The translations under genes and the position numbers were made by a program. Under the pieces are notes generated by a model. It saw only the letters and a list, made by a program, of their open reading frames with translations. It was not told the origin of the DNA and ran no database searches. DNA of 64,000 bases from Calonectria ilicicola (lineage: Eukaryota; Ascomycota; Sordariomycetes; Hypocreales; Nectriaceae): positions 1,054,001 to 1,118,000 of the forward strand of contig CP085829.1 of NCBI GenBank assembly GCA_020809705.1, written 5' to 3'. Each line of letters begins with the position of its first letter. Position 1 is the first letter of the stretch. Positions 54,025 through 64,000 of the stretch are shown piece after piece.

Positions 54025-55734
54025 TCATATTATTTCTGTTTTAGGCAGTGGTATCCCTCTAGAGATATCCACCTGATTTAGTTGCAGGGATGTAATAGTT
54101 CTTGCAAATTGGCCCACTTTCCAAATCAACGAAAGCTTATTCTTCTTGCCAGTATTTCTCTGACTCACTTTTATCCCTGCTTCGAGAAGACCAGCGACTT
54201 GCTCGCTATCCCACAGACCTTCTTTTCGTGGGAATGTTCGGAGAAGTTGGACGCATCGTTTTTGGACATCGGGGTCGGAAGTCGCTGAGCATAGTAACGT
54301 GAGTGTCAAGATGGAATTTCCTTCAAAATATGAAGGATGGCATCGCTGGCGGGGAATCCTGATAAAGTAACTCTGCTCGTCGTAAAATCTCATCGCATTC
54401 TTTTCGAGGGAATTCATCAGTGAAATCTTTGAGATTCCAAAAGCTTATCCACATCGATTGGGCTAGAGATAATTGTCTGAATTTATATAGCTCCGGTTTT
54501 GAGTGTGCAGTTTCGTCAAATTGTTGTCTGTATAGTTCGAACTGAGCAATCCATCGAAGATAACTTGGGTTAAGGTGGCGAATGCAGGTCATCTCATCTG
54601 GGATTGGGTGATGCAAAAAACCTTGGGAAACGTTAATCCTATAAAATATATTAGGCGACAATGCGGCGCTTACCAATAGCTACTCTAGCATTGAACTGAA
54701 CCTCGATGGCTTCCAGAGACTCTCTCGCTTCCAGCGTAGAGGTGAATGCGACTTCTTTATGGCTGATCGCTTGGCTAATGGGTGGGAAGGTGTTGAAATC
54801 AGCTGCTAGGGTGTCTCCTGCGTAGAGAAGAAAATCCCGGCTCAAGCGTGAAAGCATGTGTACAATGTTGCCAAGCAACCCCTGAAGCTTGCCGGGTGAG
54901 TGCGGAACAGACTGCGCGACGGCCTTGAGTATTGAAGACGCAGCCATTACATGACGTTCACATCCCGTGTAGCGGTCGTGGAAATTTTCGATGCAGATGA
55001 ATACGATGCAACATACAAGAACGATTTCGGTATACCCAGTGGACGATATTTTGATCAACGACTGGATACTTTGTATGGCTTGATTGTATTGTTGAATCGA
55101 ATCCCGATGCAAATCTGCAACTAATCCTGATGTTCCAGGCGATACCTTCGATAGCAGGCGATGCTTTGAATATTTGTGTGCAGTGCCAAGAGCGCATACC
55201 GCATGCTTGATGGCATTTGTCGAGTAGGAGAGGGGCACGACGTATGTAGACCAGAAGTCGTTTGACCAGAGAGAAAGGGTAAAATCGTCGAGCAAACAGG
55301 TCTGGACATGGTGAAGAATATTCAATTCCTGGGTCGACATGGGGCCTCCGGGATACAAGAAATGGCGATTTTTGACGAGTGATCGTAAACTTGGTGGATT
55401 GTGAGTTTTGCGGAGAGCTTCCTTGGAGCGTGCGTGATCGCGTCGGTGGGGGTCAAGTTCGTATCCATCACAGCCATGACCACCAGCTTCACACCGCTTG
55501 CAGACTGGCTTTCTTTCATCACATTTGACATGTCGCCTCCTAAAAAAAAGAAGAACAGAAAAAGAACCCTTAGCAAAATGGTCGGATATCCACTGGGACA
55601 GGCAACCTACTTGCTTGAAGCGCTGTTAGCAAACCAAGACTTAATGGCCGCATGGGGCATATTTACCATGTTCTGCAACCTGTTCTCACCCTTGGCACAC
55701 TCGCCCTCGTCCATCCTTTCTCGGATATGGCCAT
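54025..55734 (-). CDS. Zn2Cys6 transcription factor with a 3-nt microexon; frameshifted near the 3' end
   Basis: Exons 55734-55667, 55613-55611 (CAA), 55539-54674 and 54621 onward. The introns are 53, 71 and 52 nt. With the 3-nt exon the N terminus reads GCRTC-KRRHVKCDE-KPVCKRC-GGHGCDGY, exactly C-x2-C-x6-C-x6-C-x2-C-x6-C; without it the second cysteine becomes Trp. The rest resembles the fungal-specific regulator domain (MSTQELNILHHVQTCLLDD, then helical segments). The frame hits TGA at 54323, yet the next frame continues the family C terminus (KRCVQLLRTFPRKEGLWDSE) to 54025; one extra T in the run 54325-54328 would explain this. Likely a nuclear DNA-binding regulator; targets unknown. Confidence 0.78.
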
Positions 55735-57515
55735 TGCGAACTCTGCAAAATTAAAAGAATGGGGGAAATATGGGAAGCATACCTCAACTCAACAAGCGGC
55801 TCGGAGGTTTTTGATGATGCATGGGTGCTTTGACATCGAGATTGAAACCATGAGCTCAAAACAAAGGGCAAAAAATAGCGTCCTGACACCCGCCAACGAC
55901 GAGACTGTCATGAGAAGCTTAAATTTTGAATGAGTGGCGGTCTCAGTTTGGCCTGAGATGTCTTAGTGCGTCAACTGGTCATCTCTCCGAGGCAAACGCG
56001 CTAAGTCGTGTGACCAATGAAACAGCAAAATAGCACCCATGGTTTTGAGGGTTGGTCAATCATTAGCGGCATTATCCTGGTCGACACATCTGGTTACACA
56101 CTAACCACCGCCTCGACCAGACTGCTGGTGCGGTGATCTCCGCGGGGCAGCCTGGTTATTTAAACTAGAGATGGAAAGGGAAGGTACGTCTATACCATGA
56201 GAAGTGATACCAGCAAAGTCAGCCAGACACCTCTCTTGCTGCTTTTTTTTATCCATTTCTCTCTTTTTTTTCCTAAATACAATTACACGTTGTGCAGATT
56301 GATTTAGCGTGATTTGCAACATTCCTTGCAGATCGTGAACTGATTTGTCCGATGCGCCAATCGTTTCGGCTTTTTCCAAAATGTTGAAATTAACCCCATA
56401 ATTGTTTGGTTGCGACAAGATTCTATCTAAAAATGGAACATCTCACATCCAACATCATTTAGTATCACGTGTGTCATCTGGTTCATCCTAAAAGTAGGCG
56501 TTTTATTATTGCCACGCACGTGTCCTTTGACCCCTTAACTACCCTAAAGGCGACAAAGAACTTTTCCACCCCGAAGCCATTTGTGACGTTCTCCCACCGA
56601 AATAACGGGAGCCGTCTTTTGTAGGAAATGAGAGGCGGTAAATATATTGCGTTCAAGCCAAGCCAATGGTGACGCTAGATGGGTGATGGAAAGTGGAGAG
56701 GTTGAGAGGTGCTTTTGGCTGTCAATTATCTTTAGCACATTGGCAATCCTGTGATGTTTCATTAGACTAATTGCTAACAAAATACGGAAATTTATTGTTT
56801 TGACTTCTCGAGCTATATTCAGCATTGCTAATAATGTCTTACAAAGATCTTGGATCCAACCGAAACCACATTCACAGAACCAATCTAAAGGATATTTTGG
56901 TTCAGCGTCTTCCATGCCTTTTAATGTTCATTTTCTCCAAAACTATTATTTCAATCTTGGCCAATTTACGGTAGGAATAAGCGGGCACAATCAAAGGCAT
57001 CATGGGTATTCTGTGTGTTTTTATTCATGCCTCTATTTAGTGGGAGAGGATATTTGTGTTTGATAGGGAGGATCATAGGGGTTGAGTTGGAGGTTTCGAC
57101 TAGTAAGATCAACTTTTGTCGAGTACTTCAAAATACCCACCGATGCCAGCCAGCTAACCACCCGTTTGATGCCCGGATGCAACCCTTCTTTCCTTTACCA
57201 TACAGTCTCCTACACACAAGTCAGGTGTGCAATGCAAGCTCTAAATTGCACGACGGCTCTTGGCATTACATGTCATGAAAGTACTTCTCACTCATTTGTT
57301 GTTTGTGTCTGGCAATCTTTTCGATTGTTTCAGCCATCTTGGTTCTCTTTGGGCAACCAAGTTAGAAAACTGTTCTTTGAAAAGTAGAGATTGCCCACTT
57401 GTACATACACACGTATTCATTCTTGGACATCTCTTGATCAGCTATCTACCTCTGGATTGGAGATATAATTGTGTGAGTCGTCGTCCCATGACATTTGGAT
57501 AGTCTGTAAACCTCG
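55735..57515. other. Intergenic region, no supported gene
   Basis: Two minus-strand frames of 105 and 123 codons (56101-56418 and 56544-56915) are open but match no family I recognise and lack clear start or splice context. The left end should hold the promoter of the Zn2Cys6 gene; a possible 5' UTR intron ends TTTTGCAG just before its ATG. Confidence 0.4.
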
Positions 57516-60500
57516 TTAGCAGATAGAACAGCTTCTTCCATAGTCGATGAAGTTACCAGCTCGTTGTCTCTCGGACATGTAATAGGCACAATCAACTTCT
57601 CTTTTTTCCTCGAACTTGTCCGCGTCTGTAGGGATGCAGCGAATCAATTCTTTCGCATACGCGGCAGCTGCTAGTGATGCATAACCCTGCCACAAACTAT
57701 TGCTATGTGTGTCTGAATAGTCGGATATGCCGCAAATGACCACGTGAGGATACTTAACTTCCAAATGTGCCGCTGCCGTTTCAAAACATAGGATATCGCT
57801 TTTTGAGGTCGCATCATCCCGAACTAGAGCACTTTTCATTGGCATTTTTGCAGAGGCAATGTTGCCATAATGGACAACTGGGTTATCTTCATCTTCAGCT
57901 CGTTTTGCTGCATTGTTGCCACAGAGTAATTCACAGATTCGTTGGTTGTGAGCAGGGTGAGTGATTCTAGATTTGTACAGTATATCTGTGCTGGGGACTG
58001 GGCGCTCAAGGGATTTTCCGAATCTATGTGTCGTCTTCATAATTTCATTGATGGTCTCATCAAGTCGATGCTCTCTGGTTTGATGCTGGGCTTGAACTCT
58101 GGCGATTGCACCTTGTATGGCAAATGGTGGGTCACTTTCTCTGTCTCCAATGCAAAAGGTCCCATTTTCCATGGTCTGTTCAAAATTATAATTGAATACA
58201 CCATGTGTTTCGTCCTGGGAATAACCAACCACGACATCGCCGAGGCGAATGTCATGTTTGCCACTGGGCGCACCACCGCCGATTCCCACAATAAAATTCC
58301 CTTTTATTTTTGGAAAGGTTGATAGCATTTTTTTAATGTTGTCCTCAGCAGAAGTGATGCCATATTCCGCTTTATCAAAAAAGGCCAGAGCTACGTTGTG
58401 ATCCCCAACTCTGCCCAATGTATACTGATTATTGTCACCGTAGGAAAGATATTCTGATGGTTCATGTTGTTCATCAAGACAGGATTGTGCAGCGAGATAG
58501 TCCTCATTTGTGGTGCAAATCCAGCTGAACCCATATGTGGAATTTCTTTTTATGGCCGCACGGTTATATGGTCTTATCCCTTCCCGCATCAATTTTCGTA
58601 AAATTCGCATTGTTTCCGAAAAGTCGTCATGGAAACCATCGATACATTCTGGATTTATTGCAACCTTGTCACCGTCATAGGCTCTCATCAGTATTGTCTC
58701 CAAACGCGCCAAGCAAGACGCGATTTCATTCCCCATATCCGGGCTGGAAAATTCGTAGACATATAATAGGGAGGCAATGTGGTCAGAAGCGAGGTATAAA
58801 TCTTCACGAAGAGGGGATGGGGGATCGACCTCATAAGACAACTGCCAACAGGCGTGTTTAAGAGCTCTAACGAGGGAGCCTGGCTTGTAGGGCTTATCCC
58901 AGTCGATGCTGTTGTCTGTCTCCTCGCGATCTACTAGAGAATCATTCTTGTCGGCACATGATCCCAGAGAGGCTTTGCTTTCCTCATCGGGGCCCATGGT
59001 TTCCCATGGTAGGGCTAGAAGCGCGAAGGAGTGCATATGCTCGGCAATGTGCTTGTCTTGATCGGGCTGAAGCAAAGATGTGTTGGCACACAGGGGACAT
59101 GCCACAGGTGGTAGAACGTCGATCTGGCTGAGTTCGGCAAAATTTTCAAAATCACACTCGCTGAGTTTCCAGTCGTGTTTGGTCATGATGTGCTCACGCC
59201 AGCCTTTTTCATGTTCAAATTCCAATGTTTCCCCATTGGTTGATTGTGTACAACATTCATCGCAAACCCACCGAACTATGCGGTGGCGATCATTAAGGTG
59301 TTCCTCCCATTGTTCAGTCGTGGCATACATGCTATTGGGCTCGTTGCAATCCGCATATACGCAGATATAAGGGCTCAAGTCTTCAGCTAAGTGAGCACTG
59401 CAAGGTATTAGATTTATATCGTTAAATAGGAATTAATATACCTACCGCCATCGTCTATTTTTCTTTGGGTCTGAATAGGAAGAGTCTAGTGGCCTTGTGC
59501 AATACGGACACCAGAAAGATTCCCCTTCCGGAGCGGGACACTTTGGATAATCCTGTGTAACTGCACCATGGGATACTCTTGTGGTGGTTGACATTGATCC
59601 CTGTTCTCTGCGTGACCGTGGCATTTCGAAACTGCCAATGCCCGTAACGGGTTGAGAAGACGGGACGGATTTCCCGGACAAAGTGGATTTTTGAGGTGCC
59701 TTCTGTGCTTGTGAAATCGGTTTGGAGCTCTGATTTCGGTTTGGAGCTGGGGGTGGAGCTGAGTCAATTCCATGTTGTGGCAGTTGTATGTTTGCATCAG
59801 GATGCACCGTGGAATCAATTTCTTTGGCCATATTCTTCATTTTCCGTTGTACTGACTCAAAACAGACCTCGAAACGGTTTCGTCGGATCACATTTGCTTG
59901 TATAAGTCGATGTTAAACCGAGTTGAGCCTCTCCGGATCCTTGAAGCAAGCCTGGAGTGTTATCCAAATCTTTTTCCAGATCGGTTCATTGGTTAAGTCA
60001 TATTGGCGGAGAATCCAGCTCAGGAGATTCATCTTTGTGGGCCCAACAAAATTTAGCATCAGCAAGTAGTTCCGAAACTCTTCAAGTTTGCCTGCTCTCT
60101 CTTTTAAGAGCTTGTCGGCTCGTCGATGTCTCAATTTAGTGCCAGATCTCCATACTTCTTTAGCCACCAGCGTAAGACAGTCCATAGTCGACTCCACGGA
60201 GTTCTTACGAACTTTTAGCCATTCATCTCGTTCAAGAAGTTGAGAATTTGGGGTGTTGGTCGGGGTTTCTTCTTTGTGTTTGGTCGAGATCTTATTCACG
60301 CCGGAGGGCGCCAGGTCTGAGTCGGGTTGAAATGATTTCGCTAGGATAATATGTCAGCATTCCGGTTTGTAAATGAACGGACCTGGTGACCAAAGTACAA
60401 CTTACCAATCTTAAGACATTTTTCAAGTGATAGTTCAAGGGCTAATAAAAGAGACACAACCTCATCTCTCACATCTTCTCGATCCCGAAGACGATCATCT

Positions 60501-61192
60501 AGTGAGGAATAGCCACTTTTTGCCGCATCAAGACAAAAAGCCCACCAATTGAACTCTGCCAAATTCTTATAGGCCCAGTCCTTGTGCGAAAGGACTGGGC
60601 ACTCTTCGCAAGCTTTGAAAAGAGTCTGGCATTTCTTGGTCGTGTCTCGGATTTCTGTGGGATTTCTGACCTCTTCGTCTGATTCGGATGAGACATCATC
60701 GTTGTCGAACTGTTCCTTAATTTCTGTATCAATATTAGAGCCACCGATAGACTGGCGGCTGTCCTCGGGATGAGTAGAAGAACCATGCGGCTTTCTCGCG
60801 TCTCGCAAGGAGGGTCCAGTTGGCTCACCACTTTCGTTCGTGGTTAAAGACTGCGAGGCGAAAGCGATGAAAATTGCCTCCCAGTGGCCGTCAGGAAACT
60901 CAATAAGTATGCCTCCGTCTTGGAAAATTCCATTTTCGCTCTGGAATTGACCAATGCTTCCTTGATTCATGTGAATGTTGTGGAGCTTCTGCTGACCAGC
61001 ATCGAAAGAACCAAATACATAAATAATACCCTTGCCATCAATTGACTCTGAAAAAATCTTGCTAATTTCGTCTGAAGTATCATGTTGTGTTCTCTCTCCA
61101 TGAGGAAATTCGATTGCCTCGTTGGATCTGACCCGATTCCCCCGAATCAGATCAATGGCAGGAAATTCACTGCCTGTGCCTGCATGAACGCC
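57516..61192 (-). pseudogene. DUF2278 (partial) / zinc-finger / nucleoside phosphorylase (PNP_UDP) protein, broken
   Basis: Three exons: 61192-60406, 60340-59446, 59397-57516 (introns of 65 and 48 nt, GT..AG, frame kept). Domains in order: the C-terminal half of a DUF2278 domain (DKLIRG-type start, IIYVFGSFDA, IHMNQGS, QDGGILIEFPDGHWEAIF); a helical domain seen in fungal NLR-like proteins (YKNLAEFNWWAF, RSGTKLRHRRAD, RRNRF); C2H2-like fingers (FWCPYC, CVYADC, CDEC, CPLC, HIAEHMHSFALL); and a PNP_UDP domain (YTLGRVGDHNVALA, VGIGGGAPSGKHDIRLGDVV, CFETAAAHL, DYSDTHSN). It lacks a start codon and the first half of DUF2278, where a LINE tail begins, and has an in-frame TAA at 59913-59915. PNP_UDP domains act as nucleotide-cleaving effectors in fungal immune-type receptors. 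Confidence 0.82.
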
Positions 61193-61216
61193 GTGTGTGT
61201 GTGTGTGTGTGTGTGT
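61193..61216. repeat. (GT)12 microsatellite, probable LINE tail
   Basis: Twelve GT units, reading (AC)12 in the LINE sense, exactly at the junction between the LINE 3' region and the truncated gene. Confidence 0.85.
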
Positions 61217-64000
61217 ATTTAACGCCTTTAGGCGTTCTTGGTACAGTACCAAGAACGACGATCCCTGTGGGGATATCGGGCATGTCTACGCTATAAAACT
61301 AGTTACATGTAAATAACTCAGTAAATAGGTCGCAAATTTCCCACATATGAAACTCCTCCTGTTTTAGTGATGAAAGTTTATAATTGTGCCTTCTCTGTTA
61401 GCGGATGCTGGTACTGCCATGGGGCATTGCCCTATGTTATTCTTTTGCCCTCCTCTAATCCTATAAGCTTGGGGGCCTAAGGTTAGAGGAATCCTTGTTT
61501 AATATTGGGGGAACCTATATTTTATAATTTTATTTATTTTTTTGAAAAATGGGGTCTTGGAGTGGTATGTCTAGTGTTAAGGGTATATTTTAATAAAAAA
61601 TTAGGTATTCTTAATTAATTGGATGTATTGCTTAAAGTCTTTGTTTAGTGTTTTTCTTATAATTGCTTTTGGGTTATTGCTTAAGCGGATATGCTTATTA
61701 GGTAGGACCTTTCTATAATAGAAGACATGTAGTAGATCTTTCCTTCTTCCACATAAGCACAAAAGCTTAATAACATAATTCTACTTCTCATAATAATCAG
61801 CAAAATCACCATATTTTATTCTAGTAGCTAGAAGGTAGTGTAGGGTAAGTTGGGAAAGATTAAGGGTCTTTCTTGGTGTAGTTGGACTATATTCAAATTT
61901 CATTGTAAGGTCTAAAGGTCCACCCTTATAATGTCCTTCTAACATATAATTTATCTATACTTTGGAGCGGTTGTATGATCTATCTTAATACTACCATTTT
62001 TTAGAATAAAATATAACTCCTATTCTTATATCCCTTTTTACTTTTGCGAGTGTGGGAGGGTTGGTAGTTTGTTCCCGGATTTTGAGTGCATCTCCTGCTA
62101 ATTTATCTGCCAACTCATTGCCCTCGATATCTTAATGTCCTGGAAGCTACTTGGCTTCTATATTACCATGTTCTTAGGCTAGTTCTTGGAATTTGAGGAA
62201 AACCGCCTAGGATGTCTCAGATGGTTTTCTTCTTAGGTAATTCATAGCTGCCTGGTTGTCTAGGAGAATGTAGATTTTGTGTAAGGGGTTAGTTCTTAGG
62301 TCTAGGGTAGCTTCAAGTTCCCTCAGGGCCCCTAATGCTTCTGCATCGAAAACTTCTGCCTTATTAAGCCTGTTATTCCCTGTGGTTAGGACCTCGTTTT
62401 TGTTTATGATAGTGTAGTTATATCCGCAGACAAGGTCCGAGTTCATCGACCTATCTATGTAGGTCAGAATATCGGTGTAAGGTAGGTTTGACTTCTATTT
62501 TTTAAAGATTTCTACATTCTTCTTCTTGTCCTTTGTTTCTCTTTCTCTCCCTAGCAGGATGCCCCTCTTAAGCAAGAGTAATCTCACACTAGACTGAGAT
62601 AAGAGTCTTCAGGTTATTAGAAATCTGGACGGTCTTCGAAATCTCTATTTATCTCTTCCTTCCCTATAAGTGGCTTTTACTCTCTGAGCCACCGGGTATT
62701 CTTTATTTAATCTTTTTATTCTATTTGCTATTTTAAGCTTGATTACCTTTAGGGTAGCTTCGGCTAGGAGAAGGCTGCTTTTAAAGTGTAGGATTAGTAT
62801 AGGTATAGATATTTATATGGGTAGGATTGCCCTTATTACTATCTTTATTATTTAATTTATACTTTTAATCTTTTTTATAACCTTTATACTTATTAGTTGG
62901 TTTTTGTTCTTTTTGCTAGGATAAGTTTTGCTAGGGTATTATACTTTTACTGTGTAATATAATATAAGTTTAATATAGGCTGTGATTGCTTTTTATATTA
63001 GGTGGGGTAGGGGTCTATAGTGAGTATTAGCTATTACTTTAAGGTATTTGGCCAGTCTCTATACCTTAGTAGCCTATTTATATATATAAGGTATAAAGGT
63101 TAGCTTCCTGTCTAGCCATACTCCAAGCCACCTTATTACTTTCTTATTAAGGACTATCTCTTGGTCCCTGTGCCAGACTGCTAGAGCAATCCTATCTTAT
63201 CTGTTAGAGAAATATATTACTTCCATCTTGGAGGGGTTAAAGGTCACTATATTCTCCCATCCCTATTATATAAGCTACTTTAAACTTTCTATTACTTTAA
63301 TCACCATCTCTTCTAGGAAGAAGCCTATAACCAAAAGGCATATATCATCCGCATAACCTATTCTAAGGCCAAAGCCCTCCAAGCTATATATAGGTTCTAC
63401 ATATAGCATAAAGAGAATAAGTAAAATAGAGGACCCTTGTAAGGCCCTACACAGTAGAAGGTGCCACCCTCCTTTATAGTCTTCTATCTGGACATAGGCC
63501 TTCCTATTAGTTATAAAGGACTAAGCTAGGTGTAAGATGACCTTGGGCTATCCTTATTCTTACATTTGGGTGATAAGTCTAAAAACCAGGACTACATTAA
63601 AGGCGCCTTCAACATCTAATATAATAGCTATGGCTATTAATCCTTTTTTAAGTGCTATCTTGATTTTATATATTAAGTATATTATGAGATTATTTGCTAA
63701 GTATTTGGGTAAGGCCCTTGCTTATAGGTTATTTAATACTTTGTATTTAATAGCCGCATAAGATAATCTCTAGGTAAAGAGTCTATTTATGCTTTTGCCT
63801 ATGCAGAATGTAAGGGAGATAGGTCTAAAGGACTTGGGCGAGCTTATATTTATTTTTCCCAGTTTATTAATTATAACTACATCAGCCTTCTTAAAGCACT
63901 CCAGGTAATATCCTAGCATAAAGGAGGCCTTATAAAGGTTCCTTATAGGTCCTTGTATATACTTCTAGCAAGATCTTAATATAGTAATATTAATTTTGTC
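61217..64000 (-). mobile_element. Tad-like LINE, 3' part, RIPped; extends beyond the window
   Basis: On the minus strand a reverse transcriptase box GYADDICLL near 63345, an RNase H segment at 62207-62446 (VFDAEALGALRELEATLDLR, ILLDNQAA), and a C-terminal zinc-type motif (CLCGRRKDLLHVFYYRK) near 61730-61790 follow in the order of fungal Tad1-clade LINEs. Stops and AT shift show RIP. The 3' end has hairpins and the (AC)12 tail. Confidence 0.8.
61221..61257. other. Overlapping perfect hairpins at the LINE 3' end
   Basis: AACGCC-TTTA-GGCGTT (61221-61236) overlaps a 12-bp stem with a 1-nt loop (61233-61257, CGTTCTTGGTAC/GTACCAAGAACG). LINE reverse transcriptases often recognise a 3' stem-loop, so this may be the template recognition site. 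Confidence 0.7.

Noticed and set aside
56101..56915. Minus-strand frames of 105 and 123 codons
   Set aside because: No recognisable domain, no clear start context or introns; left as intergenic.

Overview
The window is chromosomal DNA of a filamentous ascomycete (Pezizomycotina). The evidence is short introns of 48-71 nt with GTNNGT donors and CTAAC/CTGAC branch sites, fungus-specific families (HET domain, Zn2Cys6 regulators, F-box and CorA-like proteins, TPR-CHAT), Ty3/gypsy chromoviruses, pogo and Tad-like LINE elements, and strong repeat-induced point mutation (RIP: C:G to T:A, with TAG/TAA stops in old repeats). The species cannot be named from the sequence. LAYOUT: 1-17.3 kb is a GC-balanced gene arm. 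It holds an NAD-binding epimerase-like protein, a five-exon F-box gene, a small two-exon gene, a large TPR-CHAT (caspase-like) gene, a frameshifted CorA-like membrane protein and a HET-ankyrin gene. 17.8-53.3 kb is an AT-rich transposon block: five pogo-type copies or pieces (T1-T5), two related MITEs, three nested Ty3/gypsy elements (el1 old and RIPped, el3 intermediate, el2 young with apparently identical LTRs), three copies of a 381-bp solo LTR family, two identical copies of a 140-bp LTR-like element, and RIPped relics. 53.6-61.2 kb is a second gene arm: tRNA-Asp, a Zn2Cys6 regulator and a DUF2278/zinc-finger/nucleoside-phosphorylase gene. 61.2-64 kb is a Tad-like LINE whose (AC)12 tail abuts, and apparently truncates, that last gene. 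HOW IT FITS: several genes in both arms (HET-ankyrin, TPR-CHAT, the phosphorylase-domain protein) carry domains found in fungal non-self recognition and NLR-like proteins, and several are broken, as expected of a fast-evolving accessory region beside heterochromatin. MOST NOTABLE: (1) all three gypsy elements carry, between the chromodomain and the 3' LTR, an antisense gene for a Zn2Cys6 plus coiled-coil protein; in el2 and el3 it has its own intron, removable only from antisense RNA. (2) The pogo and MITE ends carry a duplicated 14-mer whose core differs between elements but agrees between repeats of one element. (3) The Zn2Cys6 regulator seems to need a 3-nt microexon to complete its zinc cluster. 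All assignments are by eye; no searches were run.
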